Shown here: piece after piece, positions 31,115-42,419 of the stretch
Position numbering within the stretch: position 1 is the stretch's first letter
Layout of the letters: every line of letters begins with the position of its first letter
Source: Acanthosepion pharaonis
Lineage: Eukaryota > Mollusca > Cephalopoda > Sepiida > Sepiidae
Assembly (NCBI GenBank): GCA_903632075.3
Contig: CAHIKZ030004140.1
Coordinates: 505,001 to 569,000, forward strand
Direction of reading: 5' to 3'
DNA: 64,000 nt
Translations under genes and position numbers: made by a program
The notes under the pieces: model-generated
Databases searched by the model: none
Told to the model about the DNA's origin: nothing
What the model saw: the letters and a program-made list of their open reading frames with translations, nothing else

Positions 31115-32198
31115 GTAACAGTTCTTCAGATATCCCTGTAACTATTGGCCTATTAGCCTTCTACTATTTTTGTCAAAGTATTAGATGCTCTAATCAACTC
31201 TGAATTGGTTAAGCATCACTGCTTGCAGAGATTTCTTTCAGAAAAGCAATATAGCTTTCACAGGTAAACTTATGATGTGTTAAAATTATTATTGAAAGAG
31301 TCTATCAAAATTTAGATAAGAATGGTGAATCTCTGGCTGTTGCTTTAGATGTGAAATGATAATTATTCTGAACTTCTTTGCTTGTAGATCTTTTTGTATT
31401 AATGTGGGTCACCCTCAGGACTCTATTACGGGACCAATGTTGTTCCTAATTTTCATTAACATCCTTCTTGTTATCATCAGTCCTGAATGTGGTATCTATG
31501 TTGATGACACCACTAATTACAAGGGTAATAAATAGCTTGCTAATTTTAACACTTCCAAAGTGAAACTGCTCTCTTTTAAATGTTGGAGAGACACTTTTTT
31601 GACTTTCATCAGCATAACTGATGCTAACCTCTGAGAGCATTTCTTCTGACATGAAATGGAAAGATTATATTGAATCAATTCTTAGATTTGCTGCTAAGAA
31701 AGTTGGTTCACTGTGTAATGCTAAAATAAAACACCAAGAGAAATCTGCAATGTTACTGTTCCTGACCTGGCATCATGGCTTTAGTCACTTTCCCTCCACT
31801 ATAATGTACCTTCCCTGTGACTTTTCTATGAATACCGATTGTCCTAATGAGCTTTCCTCTGTGGTACATCGACTTAGCACATTACAAGATTGGCAGCAAG
31901 TTCTCATTATTTTACAGATGAAATGATGAGATGTAATTCTGTAAGTTCTTTGCTAACAGTTGCACCTCTCAATGGTAAAACTCTCTTCCAGGTTTTTGCT
32001 TTCTGGTCATGTTTGATCTTCAAAAACTTAAATGCAATATCAGTCGCTAACTTCTCTCTTTTTGATTTCTGTTCTTTTATTGCTCTCTCTCGTAAATAAT
32101 GTTTTTCTATTTCCCATATTCTTTCACACTTAGTAACCCCTTGCATCTTAGTGGCATTATTACCTTGCTTTGGCTGAAATTATTTAAAAAAAAAATGT
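31115..32198 (+). pseudogene. LINE family A copy with RT core
   Basis: Plus-strand relic covering RT palm to 3' tail. Blocks: 'SDIPVTIGLLAFYYFCQS' (RT block 1, normally 'NYRPI....'), 'ISFRKAI' near 31235 ('QYGFRKA'), 'LAVALDVK' near 31345 ('VALDISKAFD', Asp block), 'VPQGSVISPTLF'-equivalent near 31410-31450, and 'IYVDDTTN' near 31495 (YADD block, one frame). Then 'DMKWKDYIESILRFAAKKVG', 'SLCNAK', 'LYRFNVLMSFPLWYID'-like text, 'MFDLQKLKCNISR'-like tail text and the 3' terminus 'accttgctttggctgaaa' with poly-A at 32172-32198. Every block is shifted relative to the next. It is the only family A copy here that keeps RT core traces. Confidence 0.85.
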
Positions 32199-32261
32199 AA
32201 ATGTTTGAACTGAAAGCTGTAGGGAATGCAAACCACTTCGCTACCTTTCCCAAGAAAATTA

Positions 32262-32400
32262 AAAGCAATTTTTCTTTATGTCTCTTTAAGATGATTGGGG
32301 TCATTATTCTCCACAACTTTCTTTCCTTTGTAGCTCTTAGCACTTTTTTTATTATCTACTCAACTCCTTGTTTTGCAATCCATTTTGTTAGGGAGGTTAC
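32262..32400 (-). pseudogene. LINE family C C-terminal tip
   Basis: Minus strand reads 'LRATKERKLWRIMTPIILKR' at about 32343-32280, equivalent to 'LRAARDRGRWRAMNVYALRG' of the long copy, the last conserved block of this LINE family. Upstream text to 32400 is short and decayed. Confidence 0.72.
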
Positions 32401-32450
32401 TTGATATTTCTCTCTGCCATACTTACCTTCAATAAACCAAAGCAAATATA

Positions 32451-32456
<6 letters not shown>

Positions 32457-32511
<55 letters not shown>
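32457..32511. repeat. (AT)n microsatellite
   Basis: About 27 AT units. Confidence 0.95.
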
Positions 32512-32513
<2 letters not shown>

Positions 32514-32648
32514 GTCTGACGATTGCATCTAGCATGAAACAGCCTGTCACCTCTGAGTGTTCACTTTTATATTTATGTTTACATACACTCTATTTCTGAT
32601 AGTGAGAACTTTATCCTATAAATATAGCACACCTTAAAACTATATTTC

Positions 32649-32655
<7 letters not shown>
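32512..32655 (+). mobile_element. GIY-YIG retroelement terminus, inverted copy
   Basis: 'tctgacgattgcatctagca' then 'tgaaacagcctgtcacctct' (32514-32553) and 'agcacaccttaaaactatat' then 'ttcttc' (32627-32652) are the reverse complement of the terminal regions at 18099 and 29314. Here too the terminus meets (AT)n, on its right side. The inner part is cut by the (AT)n at 32457-32511. Confidence 0.8.
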
Positions 32656-32687
<32 letters not shown>

Positions 32688-32710
32688 GAATAATATATAT
32701 ATATATTAAA
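32654..32710. repeat. (AT)n tracts
   Basis: Two AT runs separated by 'taaagaata', with 'tattaaagaata' repeated. Confidence 0.93.
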
Positions 32711-33539
32711 GAATATAGAAATTGTCAGACTATGTGTCAACCAAAATCAAGGGATGTGACAGTTAATGGGGGAGAATGACTATCTTAAAGAAAGGTGAGA
32801 AAATTGCAGCTTTTCATTATTTAAATGAAAATTTATACCGGAAAAAACAAAGAATTTTATAAAGAAATTTTTGTCATTATCTTTATCATTAGTAAGTACA
32901 AAATCTATAAAACTATTATTATTATTATTATTATTATATAATTTTGCCTTCAACCTTCCTGGGGGTGGCTATCAAAATTCTGCAGTCAATCTCCAGCAAC
33001 CAGACTATTTTGTTTATTTTTCTGGGGACAGAAACGTTCAGCTGTTACTGATGCAACCAACCCAAATATTTCTGTTTTTCCCCAACAAGTTGAGCTGACA
33101 GGGTTATAATTGATGTTTTCTCTTAAGAAACTATTTTATCTGTATACATCATTTTCAAAAAATGTCAACACCATCAAAGATTAAGGAAAATTTCTTGCTT
33201 TAACAATTTTATTCTCATTATTATAATCTAAATTCATTTCATGACTGGACACATATTAGCTTGTAGCAAATGAAAAATAAAATCCATAAAATTGTTTTCT
33301 TATGATGTATCATTGTTGTACTTTACTTTACACATGAATTGTTCATCATAAGTAATTTTCTCATCCTTAAGTTCCCTTTTATCAGATGATGGACATAAGT
33401 AGAATAAGGATAAACATTTTGCATTTGGAGGAGAAATTGCTGACAAGGAAACCTTAGAAATTAAATTTGATGAGAAAACTGACAAAAAAGGGATATCCTC
33501 AATTAAAAAGCATCATTGCATACCCACAAGTGTCATAAG
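32711..33539. other. Unassigned AT-rich stretch
   Basis: Contains (ATT)n at 32912-32938. No coding content recognised. Confidence 0.5.
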
Positions 33540-34100
33540 TAATTTATTTAAATTCTATGATTCTAAAACAATTTATTTCTATAGAACTTCCAATTTTCAC
33601 CAGTTTTGTGTTTTTCAAACAGTTAAGCATGGGGCGGTTGGTCTGTTATAGTGTGAGGATGTTTTGACATAGAGGGGGCTGAAGCATTGATTCATATCAA
33701 TGGAAATACATGAAAAAGAATAATATCTTTCAATTTTGCAAAGACATACCATACGTAATTACATGATTATACATAATTGAAAAGAATCACCTCTCAACAA
33801 GACAATGATCCAAAATACTCTTCTTAAATATTTCAAAATTACCTCAAGTCAAAAAAGTTGGAAATTAGGACATGGCCACCTCAATCTCTTGACCTCATGA
33901 TCAATGAATTAGTATGGGGTGAATTGGATAAGACAGTTCAAAGAGAATACCCAAAAAGTGAGAGTGAGCTTTTTAATGTTTGAAGATGCTTAAGAAGTCC
34001 TTCCACCTCCATTTTTTTCAAAATTTGTTGGAAAGAATGTTAAGAATTAGTAAAGCAGAAATTAAGGCAGGTGGTGGTTTTGTTGATAAAAACAAAATAT
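33540..34100 (+). pseudogene. Tc1-like transposase C-terminal half
   Basis: Plus-strand relic. Around 33590-33650: 'FQTVKHGAVG' (Tc1 'PTVKHGGGS') and the shifted 'CEDVLT' ('WGCF'). Then 'STRQ' followed by 'SKILFLNISKLPQVKK' (QQDN..KHT region, about 33795-33860), 'SMGELDKTVQREYPKSESEL' (about 33910-33975; the Tc1 block 'LWDELDR.VR......'), 'FKICWKEC'/'LRQVVVL' and the GGTGGTGGTTTTG stretch near 34070. The catalytic residues are lost or out of frame. Same general family as the relic at 600-1620 but a separate insertion. Confidence 0.8.
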
Positions 34101-34261
34101 GATGCTGTTGTATGTTTTCATCTAGTTAAGTGTTTATTTTTCTTTCAAAATATGAGTACTCTGTAGTTAATGAAATTATATTTTTTACTCAAAATATATA
34201 TATATTTCATTCTAATGTGCTTTTTAAAGAAATGCATGGTGGCTTCAAACTTTTTTTGCAT

Positions 34262-34266
<5 letters not shown>

Positions 34267-34340
<74 letters not shown>
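34267..34340. repeat. (TA)n microsatellite
   Basis: About 36 TA units. Confidence 0.97.
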
Positions 34341-34345
<5 letters not shown>

Positions 34346-34411
34346 AATGAGAGAAAGAACAACTGAAGTAAACTTCCACTGTTCGTAGCATTTACTTTTA
34401 TAAAAGTACTC

Positions 34412-34453
34412 AATGGTAAGTAAATGGTGATTAATCACCATTTACTTACCATT
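34412..34453. repeat. Perfect 42-bp palindrome
   Basis: Left half is 'aatggtaagtaaatggtgat' plus one base, followed directly by its exact reverse complement; all 21 pairs match with no loop. It lies between two (AT)n tracts. Confidence 0.95.
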
Positions 34454-34468
34454 TTTTTTAGGTTTTTG

Positions 34469-34513
<45 letters not shown>
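34469..34513. repeat. (AT)n microsatellite
   Basis: About 21 AT units. Confidence 0.95.
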
Positions 34514-34515
<2 letters not shown>

Positions 34516-34675
34516 CAAACACACACATAGAAATAAGATAAAAGGTAAAGATTAAAATAAGTTAAAAGCTTAAAATATAAAATAAACCAAGGTCGCACTT
34601 CCATAGTAAACAGGCCATGAATATATATAATATAATAATATTATTAATACAATAATATCAAAATTTGCTACATAA

Positions 34676-34677
<2 letters not shown>

Positions 34678-34716
<39 letters not shown>
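34678..34716. repeat. (AT)n microsatellite
   Basis: About 19 AT units flanking the 190-bp repeat on its left. Confidence 0.95.
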
Positions 34717-34720
<4 letters not shown>

Positions 34721-34906
34721 AAATAGCACACAGTGAGTTCTGGTGGTAATAATAAAACATTGCTTGATGTAAAATAACATTTATATATTTGCTCTTCACC
34801 ATTGGATCCATCTCTGAGCTTCATGCACATAGCAATCATCAGGCACAAATTAAACACTATGCAAATGAAACACAGAGTTGCATCAAACTGTAAGAAACAA
34901 ATGTAT

Positions 34907-34908
<2 letters not shown>
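34717..34908 (-). repeat. 190-bp dispersed repeat, copy 1
   Basis: Reverse complement of the repeat at 35968-36168. Shared text includes (in minus orientation) 'gcctgatgattgctatgtgc' 'atgaagctcaga', 'ggtgaagagcaaatatataa' and 'gttttattattaccacca'. It is sandwiched between two (AT)n tracts. May be a terminal piece of a Penelope-like element; no ORF. Confidence 0.8.

Positions 34909-34968
<60 letters not shown>
34909..34968. repeat. (AT)n microsatellite
   Basis: About 29 AT units. Confidence 0.97.
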
Positions 34969-34972
<4 letters not shown>

Positions 34973-34974
34973 GC

Positions 34975-35907
<933 letters not shown>

Positions 35908-35958
<51 letters not shown>

Positions 35959-35959
35959 A
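35908..35959. repeat. (AT)n microsatellite
   Basis: Two AT runs split by a 'tac' step. Confidence 0.95.
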
Positions 35960-35967
35960 TAGAAATA

Positions 35968-36164
35968 AATTTGATTGTTACAGTTTGATGTAACACTGAG
36001 TTCCATGTTTATAGTTTTTAATTTTTGCCTGATGATTGCTATGTGCATGAAGCTCAGATATGCATCGAACGGTGAAGAGCAAATATATAAATTTTAGCTC
36101 TGTTATTTCACATCAAGCACTGTTTTATTATTACCACCAACACTCACTGTGTGTGGTTTTATAA

Positions 36165-36168
<4 letters not shown>
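35968..36168 (+). repeat. 190-bp dispersed repeat, copy 2
   Basis: Inverted partner of 34717-34908, about 1.1 kb away, also with (AT)n on both sides. Begins 'ttgattgttacagtttgatg' and ends near 'tgtgtggttttataaata'. 'gcatcgaacggtgaagagca' resembles the 'GAAACG' neighbourhood common near Penelope-like element ends (inference). Confidence 0.8.

Positions 36169-36226
<58 letters not shown>
36169..36226. repeat. (AT)n microsatellite
   Basis: About 28 AT units. Confidence 0.97.
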
Positions 36227-36229
<3 letters not shown>

Positions 36230-36766
36230 TGTTTGTGTTTGTTTGAATGCATGTATGCATTTGCCTGTCTGTAGGGGTTGGACACACATGCATTCAGCCA
36301 ATCCTTTTTCATGTATTTATGAAGTTGTTTTAGCAGATTGTTAAGTATAAAAGCATTGAGTTTTCAATACATTTTTTCTATTTGATTCCAGAAAGCAAAG
36401 CAAAGAAAATTGTCCCAAACTGCCAGGCCATATTCAGAAGTAAACATGAGACCAGTTATCTGCGGTCAAACAAATAAAAAAAATATAAAGAAAAAAAATT
36501 GGATTGTAGGATCAAAAAGTATCACCATTATTTTGGTCTGTTTTTTAATTTATTTTTGGAAAAAGTTCTTTATCAAAACTAATGGAAGACTAACATGATT
36601 CTTCAGTTGAAAATGGTCTTTTTCTATTTGTTCAATTCAAATGGGCTGACTTGATCAAAGCAGAGACATGTTTCCCATGATTGAAACTATTTCATTTATG
36701 TTTGGCTATAAATTCAGCAGAAAATGAAATGTATACACATATTCTTTGATAAATAATTGTTTCTCA

Positions 36767-36818
<52 letters not shown>

Positions 36819-37260
36819 AATGTCTGGCTAGAAAATATCCATCCATTTAAAATTGATGAAAAATAGCCTACCTAGGGCAATGGTTTTTTTAGTCCCCACT
36901 CAATAAATTTGTCTTGTGATTTATCTCAGTTCCCTTACCATTTTTAAAAACAAATTATTTTTCCAAGATTGCTTCAGCTGCTTCATAACATTCCTGTTAA
37001 TTTTGTCCAAAAATTGATGGAAATCAAATCTGGATTGTAGGTTGACTAACAGATGTGGGTCATATAATATCTTCCTAAATGATACTGTATATTAATAAAG
37101 AATCAGTGATCAATCCATTTACTTGGATACTGTAAATATTAAGGTCATATGATGCTGTTGACTGAGTAACTCCTTGATAGGTTGCCAATTTATAACAGGA
37201 CAACACAACCAGTTCTCAAGATATTAAAAAGGCTGGATATATTTCACTAATGCCACTAAG
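36227..37260. other. Unassigned AT-rich stretch
   Basis: Holds one more (AT)n at 36771-36816; no coding or repeat content recognised otherwise. Confidence 0.5.
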
Positions 37261-37960
37261 ATGCAATGGAGCTACACACACAAAGAAGAAATAATAAACC
37301 GAACACCATTTTTTTCTGAAAAAATTCTGGTATTGAAGCTGAAAGGGAAGCCATTCATTGTGGCTATAATAGTAGTTTACACACCAATGGCACAAAGCAA
37401 AGAGGAGGATATTGAATCTTTTTACTCCATGTTGGACAGTGCCAAGAGTCTATGCAAATCACAGGAAATCTTCATTATCATGGGAGACCTAAACACCAAA
37501 GTAGGCAGGGAAAAGACAAGGTATATAGCAGGAAGATTCAAACTAGGAACCCACAATGAACACAGAGAAAAATGGATCCAGTGGTGCACAACCAATGACC
37601 AGGTTCCAAGATCATCTGAGATGACTATGGACATGGAGAAGTCCAAGAGGAGAAACTAAAAACCAAATTGATTATATAACCATCAACAAAAGTTTCAGGA
37701 ATGCAATGATTCACTGCAAAACCTACCCAAGTGCCAACTGCAGAAATGATCATCACCTTCTTATATGTAAACTAAGAGTGAGACTGCGGAAACTGAAGAA
37801 ACCTAATGCAGCACCCAAACTGAAGTACATTAAACTCTTGAGTGATCCTAAACTAAAAGAAAAATATATGGACAATGTGAAGATACGAAGCATGCAATGG
37901 AAACTCAAAATGGGTCGCATTAAGAGAAGCTTTACTGATATTAGCAAATGATATCATCCC
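37261..37960 (+). pseudogene. LINE family C endonuclease domain
   Basis: Plus-strand C-terminal part of the APE-type endonuclease of a non-LTR retrotransposon, which nicks target DNA to prime reverse transcription. Readable: 'KGKPFIVAIIVVYTPMAQSK', 'EDIESFYSMLDSAKSLCKSQ', 'FIIMGDLNTKVGREKT' (the 'GDFNA' catalytic block), 'LGTHNEHREKWIQWCTTND', then after a shift 'NQIDYITINKSF' (about 37660-37695) and 'CRNDHHLLICKLRVRLRKL', where 'NDHH' stands for the catalytic 'SDHR' motif. The N-terminal half of the nuclease is missing. It is directly followed by the linker and RT of the same element. Confidence 0.9.
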
Positions 37961-38315
37961 AAAGGATACAACTAACAGGACAGAAGACATGCTCATCAAC
38001 AGGCTACATCAAAAGTGGAACACTCATATTAGAGAAGAAAAAAATTCTTCAATGCTGGAGCGAGTATATTGGAGAACTCTTCCATGACAAAAAGGAACAA
38101 CCAGCAATACACAGAACTACTGAAGGACCTGGAATTCTGAAAACCAAAGTAAAAGCAGCACTGACCAAACTGAACAGAAATAAGGCAGACAGAATTGTAA
38201 CGGAGATGCTGACAGCCTTAGATGACTTTGGCATAGACAAGATCACTGAAATAACATAGCTATGCCTAAGAAATCAGGTTTAAACAAATGCAAACTCCAC
38301 TAAACAATAAGCCTA
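37961..38315 (+). pseudogene. LINE family C linker
   Basis: Text such as 'MLINRLHQKWNTHIREEKN' in a shifted frame, 'RVYWRTLP' and 'GPGILKTKVKAALTKLNRNK' corresponds to the segment between endonuclease and RT in this LINE group ('ILK.EV..AL..LK..KA'). Two frame changes. A frame shift near 38270 leads into 'FKQMQTPLNNKPNEPHNKTH'-like RT block 1. Confidence 0.75.
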
Positions 38316-39263
38316 ATGAGCCACATAACAAAACTCATCATCCATATTCTGTTGAATAGAGTGCACAGCAGAATCAGGCCAGAGATCGGACAAGAACAGT
38401 GTAGGTTCATTAAAGACACTGGAACAAGGAATGCAATATTCATGCTCAGAATGTTATCAGAAAGAGTGATACAGATGCAGAAGGACGTGTACCTATGTTT
38501 CATAGACTACGCAAAGGCCTATGACAAAGTATACCACAAGGATGTGATAGAACTGCTCAGCAGCCTTGATATATTTGGGAAGAATATCAGAATAATCAAG
38601 AACCTATACTAGCAGCAAACAGCACACATATGCATAGGGAACAAGTTCAGTGAATATACGAAAATAGAAAGGAGCATAAGGCAAGGATATGTCTTCTCAC
38701 ATTACCTGTTCAACCTAGACAGCGAGGCAATTCTGAGAGAATTGCCTACCCTACTGGGATTTAGCATTGGAAGCCACAGCCTTACCAACATAAAATATGA
38801 AGACAACACAATACTGATAGCAGACATGGAAGAGAAATTACAAAATCTCCTACAGAAGGTAGCGATGGAGAGTGAGAAGAAAGGACTAAGTATAAACTAC
38901 AAGAAGACAGAATGCATGGTCATCAGTATGAGGAAGATCCCGAAATACGATTTGCAGGTCGGGAACACTAGAATCAAACAGATGCAGAAGTTTAAATATC
39001 TGGGAAGCATCTTGACAGAGGATGGTAAGTGTGACACTGAGATCCATAGACATATTGGAATGGTCAAGGACACATTCCAAAAGCTGGGCAGAGTAATGCA
39101 AGGCAGCAGGATTTCTTTGGTAACAAAGAAAAGAATACTGAGATGTTACATGACATCTGTTCTTCTTTATGGCAGCGAATATTGGACAATTTCCTCAAAG
39201 ATGAAGAAGAAACTTGAGGCGATCGAGATGTGGGTCTACAGAAGGATGCTAAGGATATCATGA
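38316..39263 (+). pseudogene. LINE family C reverse transcriptase
   Basis: The best preserved RT in the window. Order of blocks: 'MSHITKLIIHILLNRVHSRI', 'RPEIGQEQCRFIKDTGTRNA', 'DVYLCFIDYAKAYDKVYHKD' (block with the first catalytic Asp), 'GNKFSEYTKIERSIRQGYVF' and 'SHYLFNLDSEAILREL' (after a stop near 38610). Then comes 'NIKYEDNTILIADMEEKL', where the catalytic 'YADD' is 'YEDN', so activity is lost. 'LSINYKKTECMVIS' and 'KYLGSILTEDGKCDTEI' (thumb), and 'CYMTSVLLYGSEYWTISSKM' follow. Few stops, so this copy is younger than its four relatives at 4336, 15346, 32262 and 44750. Confidence 0.95.
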
Positions 39264-39600
39264 ACCGAGCATGTGAGCAATGCTGAGGTCTTAGAAATAT
39301 TACAAACAAGGAGAAGGTTTATACTTAACATCAGAAAGAGGCAGCTGAAGTTCTTGGGACACATAATGAGGAAGGAGGGCCTGGAGAATCTGATACTCAT
39401 GGGTCAAATAGCGAGAAAGAGAGACAATGGAAAGCAGTGTGTGACATAGCTGACAAGCTTGAGCAGGTGGATGATAGAATGTGGTCTGGGGGAAGAAACA
39501 GAGGGAAGGAGCTTGCTGAGAGCTGCAAGGGATAGAGGAAGGTGGAGAGCCATGAACGTCTATGCCCTGAGAGGACATGGCACATAAAAAGAAAGAATTA
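39264..39600 (+). pseudogene. LINE family C C-terminal tail
   Basis: After a stop at the end of 'VYRRMLRIS', the frame continues 'TEHVSNAEVLEILQTRRRFI', 'LNIRKRQLKFLGHIMRKEGL', 'ENLILMGQIARKRDNGKQCV', 'LSRWMIECGLGEETEGRSLL' and 'RAARDRGRWRAMNVYALRGH', ending near 39585. This tail recurs in all family C copies of the window and is the block I associate with octopus LINEs. The 3' end runs straight into the first copy of the 39605/39935 direct repeat. Confidence 0.92.
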
Positions 39601-39604
39601 GCAT

Positions 39605-39725
39605 TTTTAAATTAATATAAAAATAATGAAAATGAGAAAATTCACAATCAATTGTTGAAACCTCCTGAGGAGTGGACTGAACAATTACAAAACAGTTTAT
39701 CTTGAAAATGCTAAATTCAAGAAAA
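39605..39725 (+). repeat. 110-bp direct repeat, copy 1
   Basis: 'aatataaaaataatgaaaat' and 'ttgttgaaacctcctgagga' then 'gtggactgaacaattacaaa' recur about 330 bp further on. Confidence 0.75.
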
Positions 39726-39934
39726 AAAGAGAGTTTACTTTTCTTATAAAGGGAGAAATGTAAACCAGACAAGAGGTACACCCATCTACTTCTGCTCAAC
39801 ATATGCACACGTACACACACTCACATGCACGTACACATACAGACGTGTACACACACACACAGAGACAAAAACACACATGCAACCAAAGGAGAAAAAAATC
39901 AACCTAACACCAATAAAAATTGCATAAATTATTT
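39726..39934. other. Spacer between direct repeats
   Basis: Rich in 'cacacg/cacaca' steps around 39805-39875; otherwise no recognised feature. Confidence 0.5.
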
Positions 39935-40055
39935 TTTAATTTAATATAAAAATAACAAAAATGAGAAAACCAGCAGTCAGTTGCTGAAACCTCCTGATGA
40001 GTGGACTGAAATATTACAAAACGGTTTGTCCATAAAATACTGCATTCAAGGTGTT
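39935..40055 (+). repeat. 110-bp direct repeat, copy 2
   Basis: 'aatataaaaataacaaaaat', 'ttgctgaaacctcctgatga', 'gtggactgaaatattacaaa' and 'acggtttgtcc' match copy 1 with scattered changes. Two direct copies flanking about 210 bp could be pseudo-LTRs of a Penelope-like element or a simple duplication. Confidence 0.75.
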
Positions 40056-40086
40056 CAATACAACATCAATCAAATTTTATATATGT

Positions 40087-40109
40087 ATTAATCCTCTCTC
40101 TCTCTCTCT

Positions 40110-40154
<45 letters not shown>
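40087..40154. repeat. (CT)n(AT)n microsatellite
   Basis: About 10 CT units, a short step, then about 20 AT units. Confidence 0.95.
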
Positions 40155-40159
<5 letters not shown>

Positions 40160-40167
40160 TAAATAAA

Positions 40168-40435
40168 ACTTCAAACAGTTTTATAATGGACACTTCTTAT
40201 TTGAAACAGACATTCCATTTTTCTTATTTATTAAGCAGTGTTTACTATGTCTATCGGTTTGTGCATTCAAGAAATCTAAGTAAAGAAATTATGTCCTCTG
40301 GCATGGATCGAACATTTTCTTTACTTAGATTTTTTCAATGTGCAAACTGGTAGACATAATTCCCACTGTTTAACAAATAGAAAACTGGTGCGTCTATTTC
40401 AAATAGGATGTTTTCCCTGTAATAATGTTTGAAGT
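40168..40435. mobile_element. Fold-back (MITE-like) element
   Basis: The left arm 40168-40288 and right arm 40316-40435 are inverted copies separated by 27 bases. Arm landmarks: 'acttcaaac' at the outer ends, 'cttatttgaaacagaca' against (complement) 'cctatttgaaatagacg', 'tatgtctatcggtttgtgca' against 'tatgtctaccagtttgcaca', and 'aatctaagtaaagaaa' identical at the inner ends. There is no ORF. A structure of nearly all arm and little loop is typical of fold-back or MITE-type non-autonomous DNA transposons. Confidence 0.82.
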
Positions 40436-40489
40436 AATAAAAATCTTGGATTAAAAATAAATCCATTATTTCTTTACACACCTGCACAC

Positions 40490-40492
<3 letters not shown>

Positions 40493-40553
<61 letters not shown>

Positions 40554-40565
40554 TGCACATTTACA

Positions 40566-40650
<85 letters not shown>

Positions 40651-40655
40651 ATATG
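40493..40655. repeat. Compound (TA)n tracts
   Basis: About 29 TA units, 'catgcacatttacatc', then about 40 more TA units with a single interruption. Confidence 0.97.
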
Positions 40656-41029
40656 TAATACTATTTGTTGTTGCTACAGTAAATGTACAAAAGTTTTGTT
40701 AAAACATAAGAAAGTGTTATGTACTGAGAGACATTGAAACAAGAAGGGTTAATACTGAGAACCTTTGGGAAGAATTGAGGATTTAATGCACACTTAAACG
40801 ACTTGAATTTTATGTTGAGCAGTTTGAACAATGGAAAAGTGACCCAGACTTAGTGGGTAATGATGATTGGCATGTGTTCTATGCAGCTGAAAATGCAAGC
40901 TGTAAAGTGAAAATTTCATTTTTTGTAAACAATTAATTTGGAGTTGATTCCCCTGGTCAAAAGGAGGGGTTGGATAAGCATCCAATGCTCATTGAGGAGA
41001 TTTAGTGAGGGGTAATAATATGAGAGAGT
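40656..41029. other. Unassigned spacer
   Basis: No recognised content. Confidence 0.45.
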
Positions 41030-41420
41030 GATATAAATATGATTGTGCAAAGCAAATTAAGGAGAAGAGGGAAGAGACAGAGATTAGACAGAGATGAAAC
41101 CAGAGACAGGAGAGAGGCCCACATGATCATCTGCCAACAAACGCCTCCAACTTCAAGCTTGTGCAAAACATTACCAAAACAGCAAACCAAGCTTTACCAA
41201 GTCAACAACAATAATATCACTTCTGATTTATATGCGGGTTGGGCTGATAATTAATTGCATTCGAACTCTGATATAAACCAATTATTATACGGAGGACTGA
41301 TATAAAAACAGTATTTACTTTTGTTCAATTTATTCAAGTGTTATTTTTTTTTCTCCATACAATTTCACCCTGCTTGGACCCGACCAACATGAAGATATCT
41401 GCAATGATTCGATCTTGGCC
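41030..41420 (+). promoter_or_regulatory. Possible LTR-like block
   Basis: 'gtgatataaatatgattgtg' (TATA-like, 41029-41048) is followed by a purine-rich then C-rich leader. A later segment has 'cactctgatataaac'/'ggactgatataaaaac' echoes and ends 'ccctgcttggacccgaccaa' near 41370-41389, which could be an LTR edge or primer-binding-site region. No second copy and no pol gene nearby; weak. Confidence 0.22.
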
Positions 41421-41944
41421 TCCTTATGATCAAACTTAAATCACAACATGGGATAAGGCAGGTCTGAGGTCATAGTCTTCATCAATCAGATGCAGTGTTG
41501 GAAGTCTTGGATGATTGGGCTTGGTGTTGTACAATTACATATATATATAAATTTTTAGTAAAAAATGGCAAACCAAAAACAATTATATGAATAAAAATGT
41601 GTTCAATGTACCTCCAAAAAGTAGAAAATACAGAATAATTTAAACTTTTTTCTAAAATATAATTAATAAAATATCTAAACCTTACTTCTACTGCAGATGG
41701 GCAAACACAAGAAAATTAATTCTATAGAAAATTCTGAAATAAGGTTTCAAGACTTATTTTATTATTATAATATGAAAATTTTCTCCCTTCTTTCTATTAG
41801 CATGAATTGGGTTCAAATATAGATTAAATATGGATCAGAATCTGATAGAATAAAATAAAGAACAAATAAGAAACGTTTATTTAGCTAATAATATTATGTA
41901 ATAAAAGGGAAACATGTTAGATTGATAATGGTACCTATTTGTAT
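41421..41944. other. Unassigned AT-rich stretch
   Basis: No recognised content. Confidence 0.45.
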
Positions 41945-42190
41945 CTTTATCTTATATTTTTCTTACAGTAAGGTTCCTCTTGTACAAGGTAGAAGGGTTA
42001 GTTAAGAGGCAGTTTATATGGATAGGAGAGGAAGATAACAGTTAACTCTAGACTTGAACAAGTTAAGATTGTGGTGATCAAGGAAACATCCTCTTGGGAG
42101 TCTGTTGCAGTGGTCTGTGAGAAGAAGCTGTTTGAGTGGAACTTACTTCTCACCAATGGAATATGGAAGTGAACATGGGTGGGATAAACA
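41945..42190 (-). pseudogene. LINE family B 3' tip
   Basis: Minus strand reads 'HVHFHIPLVRSKFHSNSFFS' then, after shifts, 'QTTATDSQEDVS' ('TTALWNRLPRGCFP' in intact relatives) and 'NLNLFKSRVNCYLPLLSI'-equivalent text near 42060-42000. The same blocks occur at 3060-3205 on the plus strand. Confidence 0.82.
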
Positions 42191-42419
42191 TCCTAATTTT
42201 TAATACCTGATTATTTTGCAGTAGGGGTGCTACTTGGAAAGAGGGAAAGAGCTAACTGACTGCTGCCTACCCCAATCACTGGGAAATACCCAGCAGTATA
42301 ATTAAAGCTCCTGATCTTGACTTGACTTGAGAAAGTGGTAAGTTTTGAATTTTTTGTAAACTATCTTTTAGAAAAAAGTATCTATGTATTGTTTAGAATT
42401 TGCTATATTTATGGTAGAA
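42191..42419. other. Unassigned spacer
   Basis: Contains a TG-repeat-free, GC-moderate patch 'tgactgctgcctaccccaat'; no call. Confidence 0.4.
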
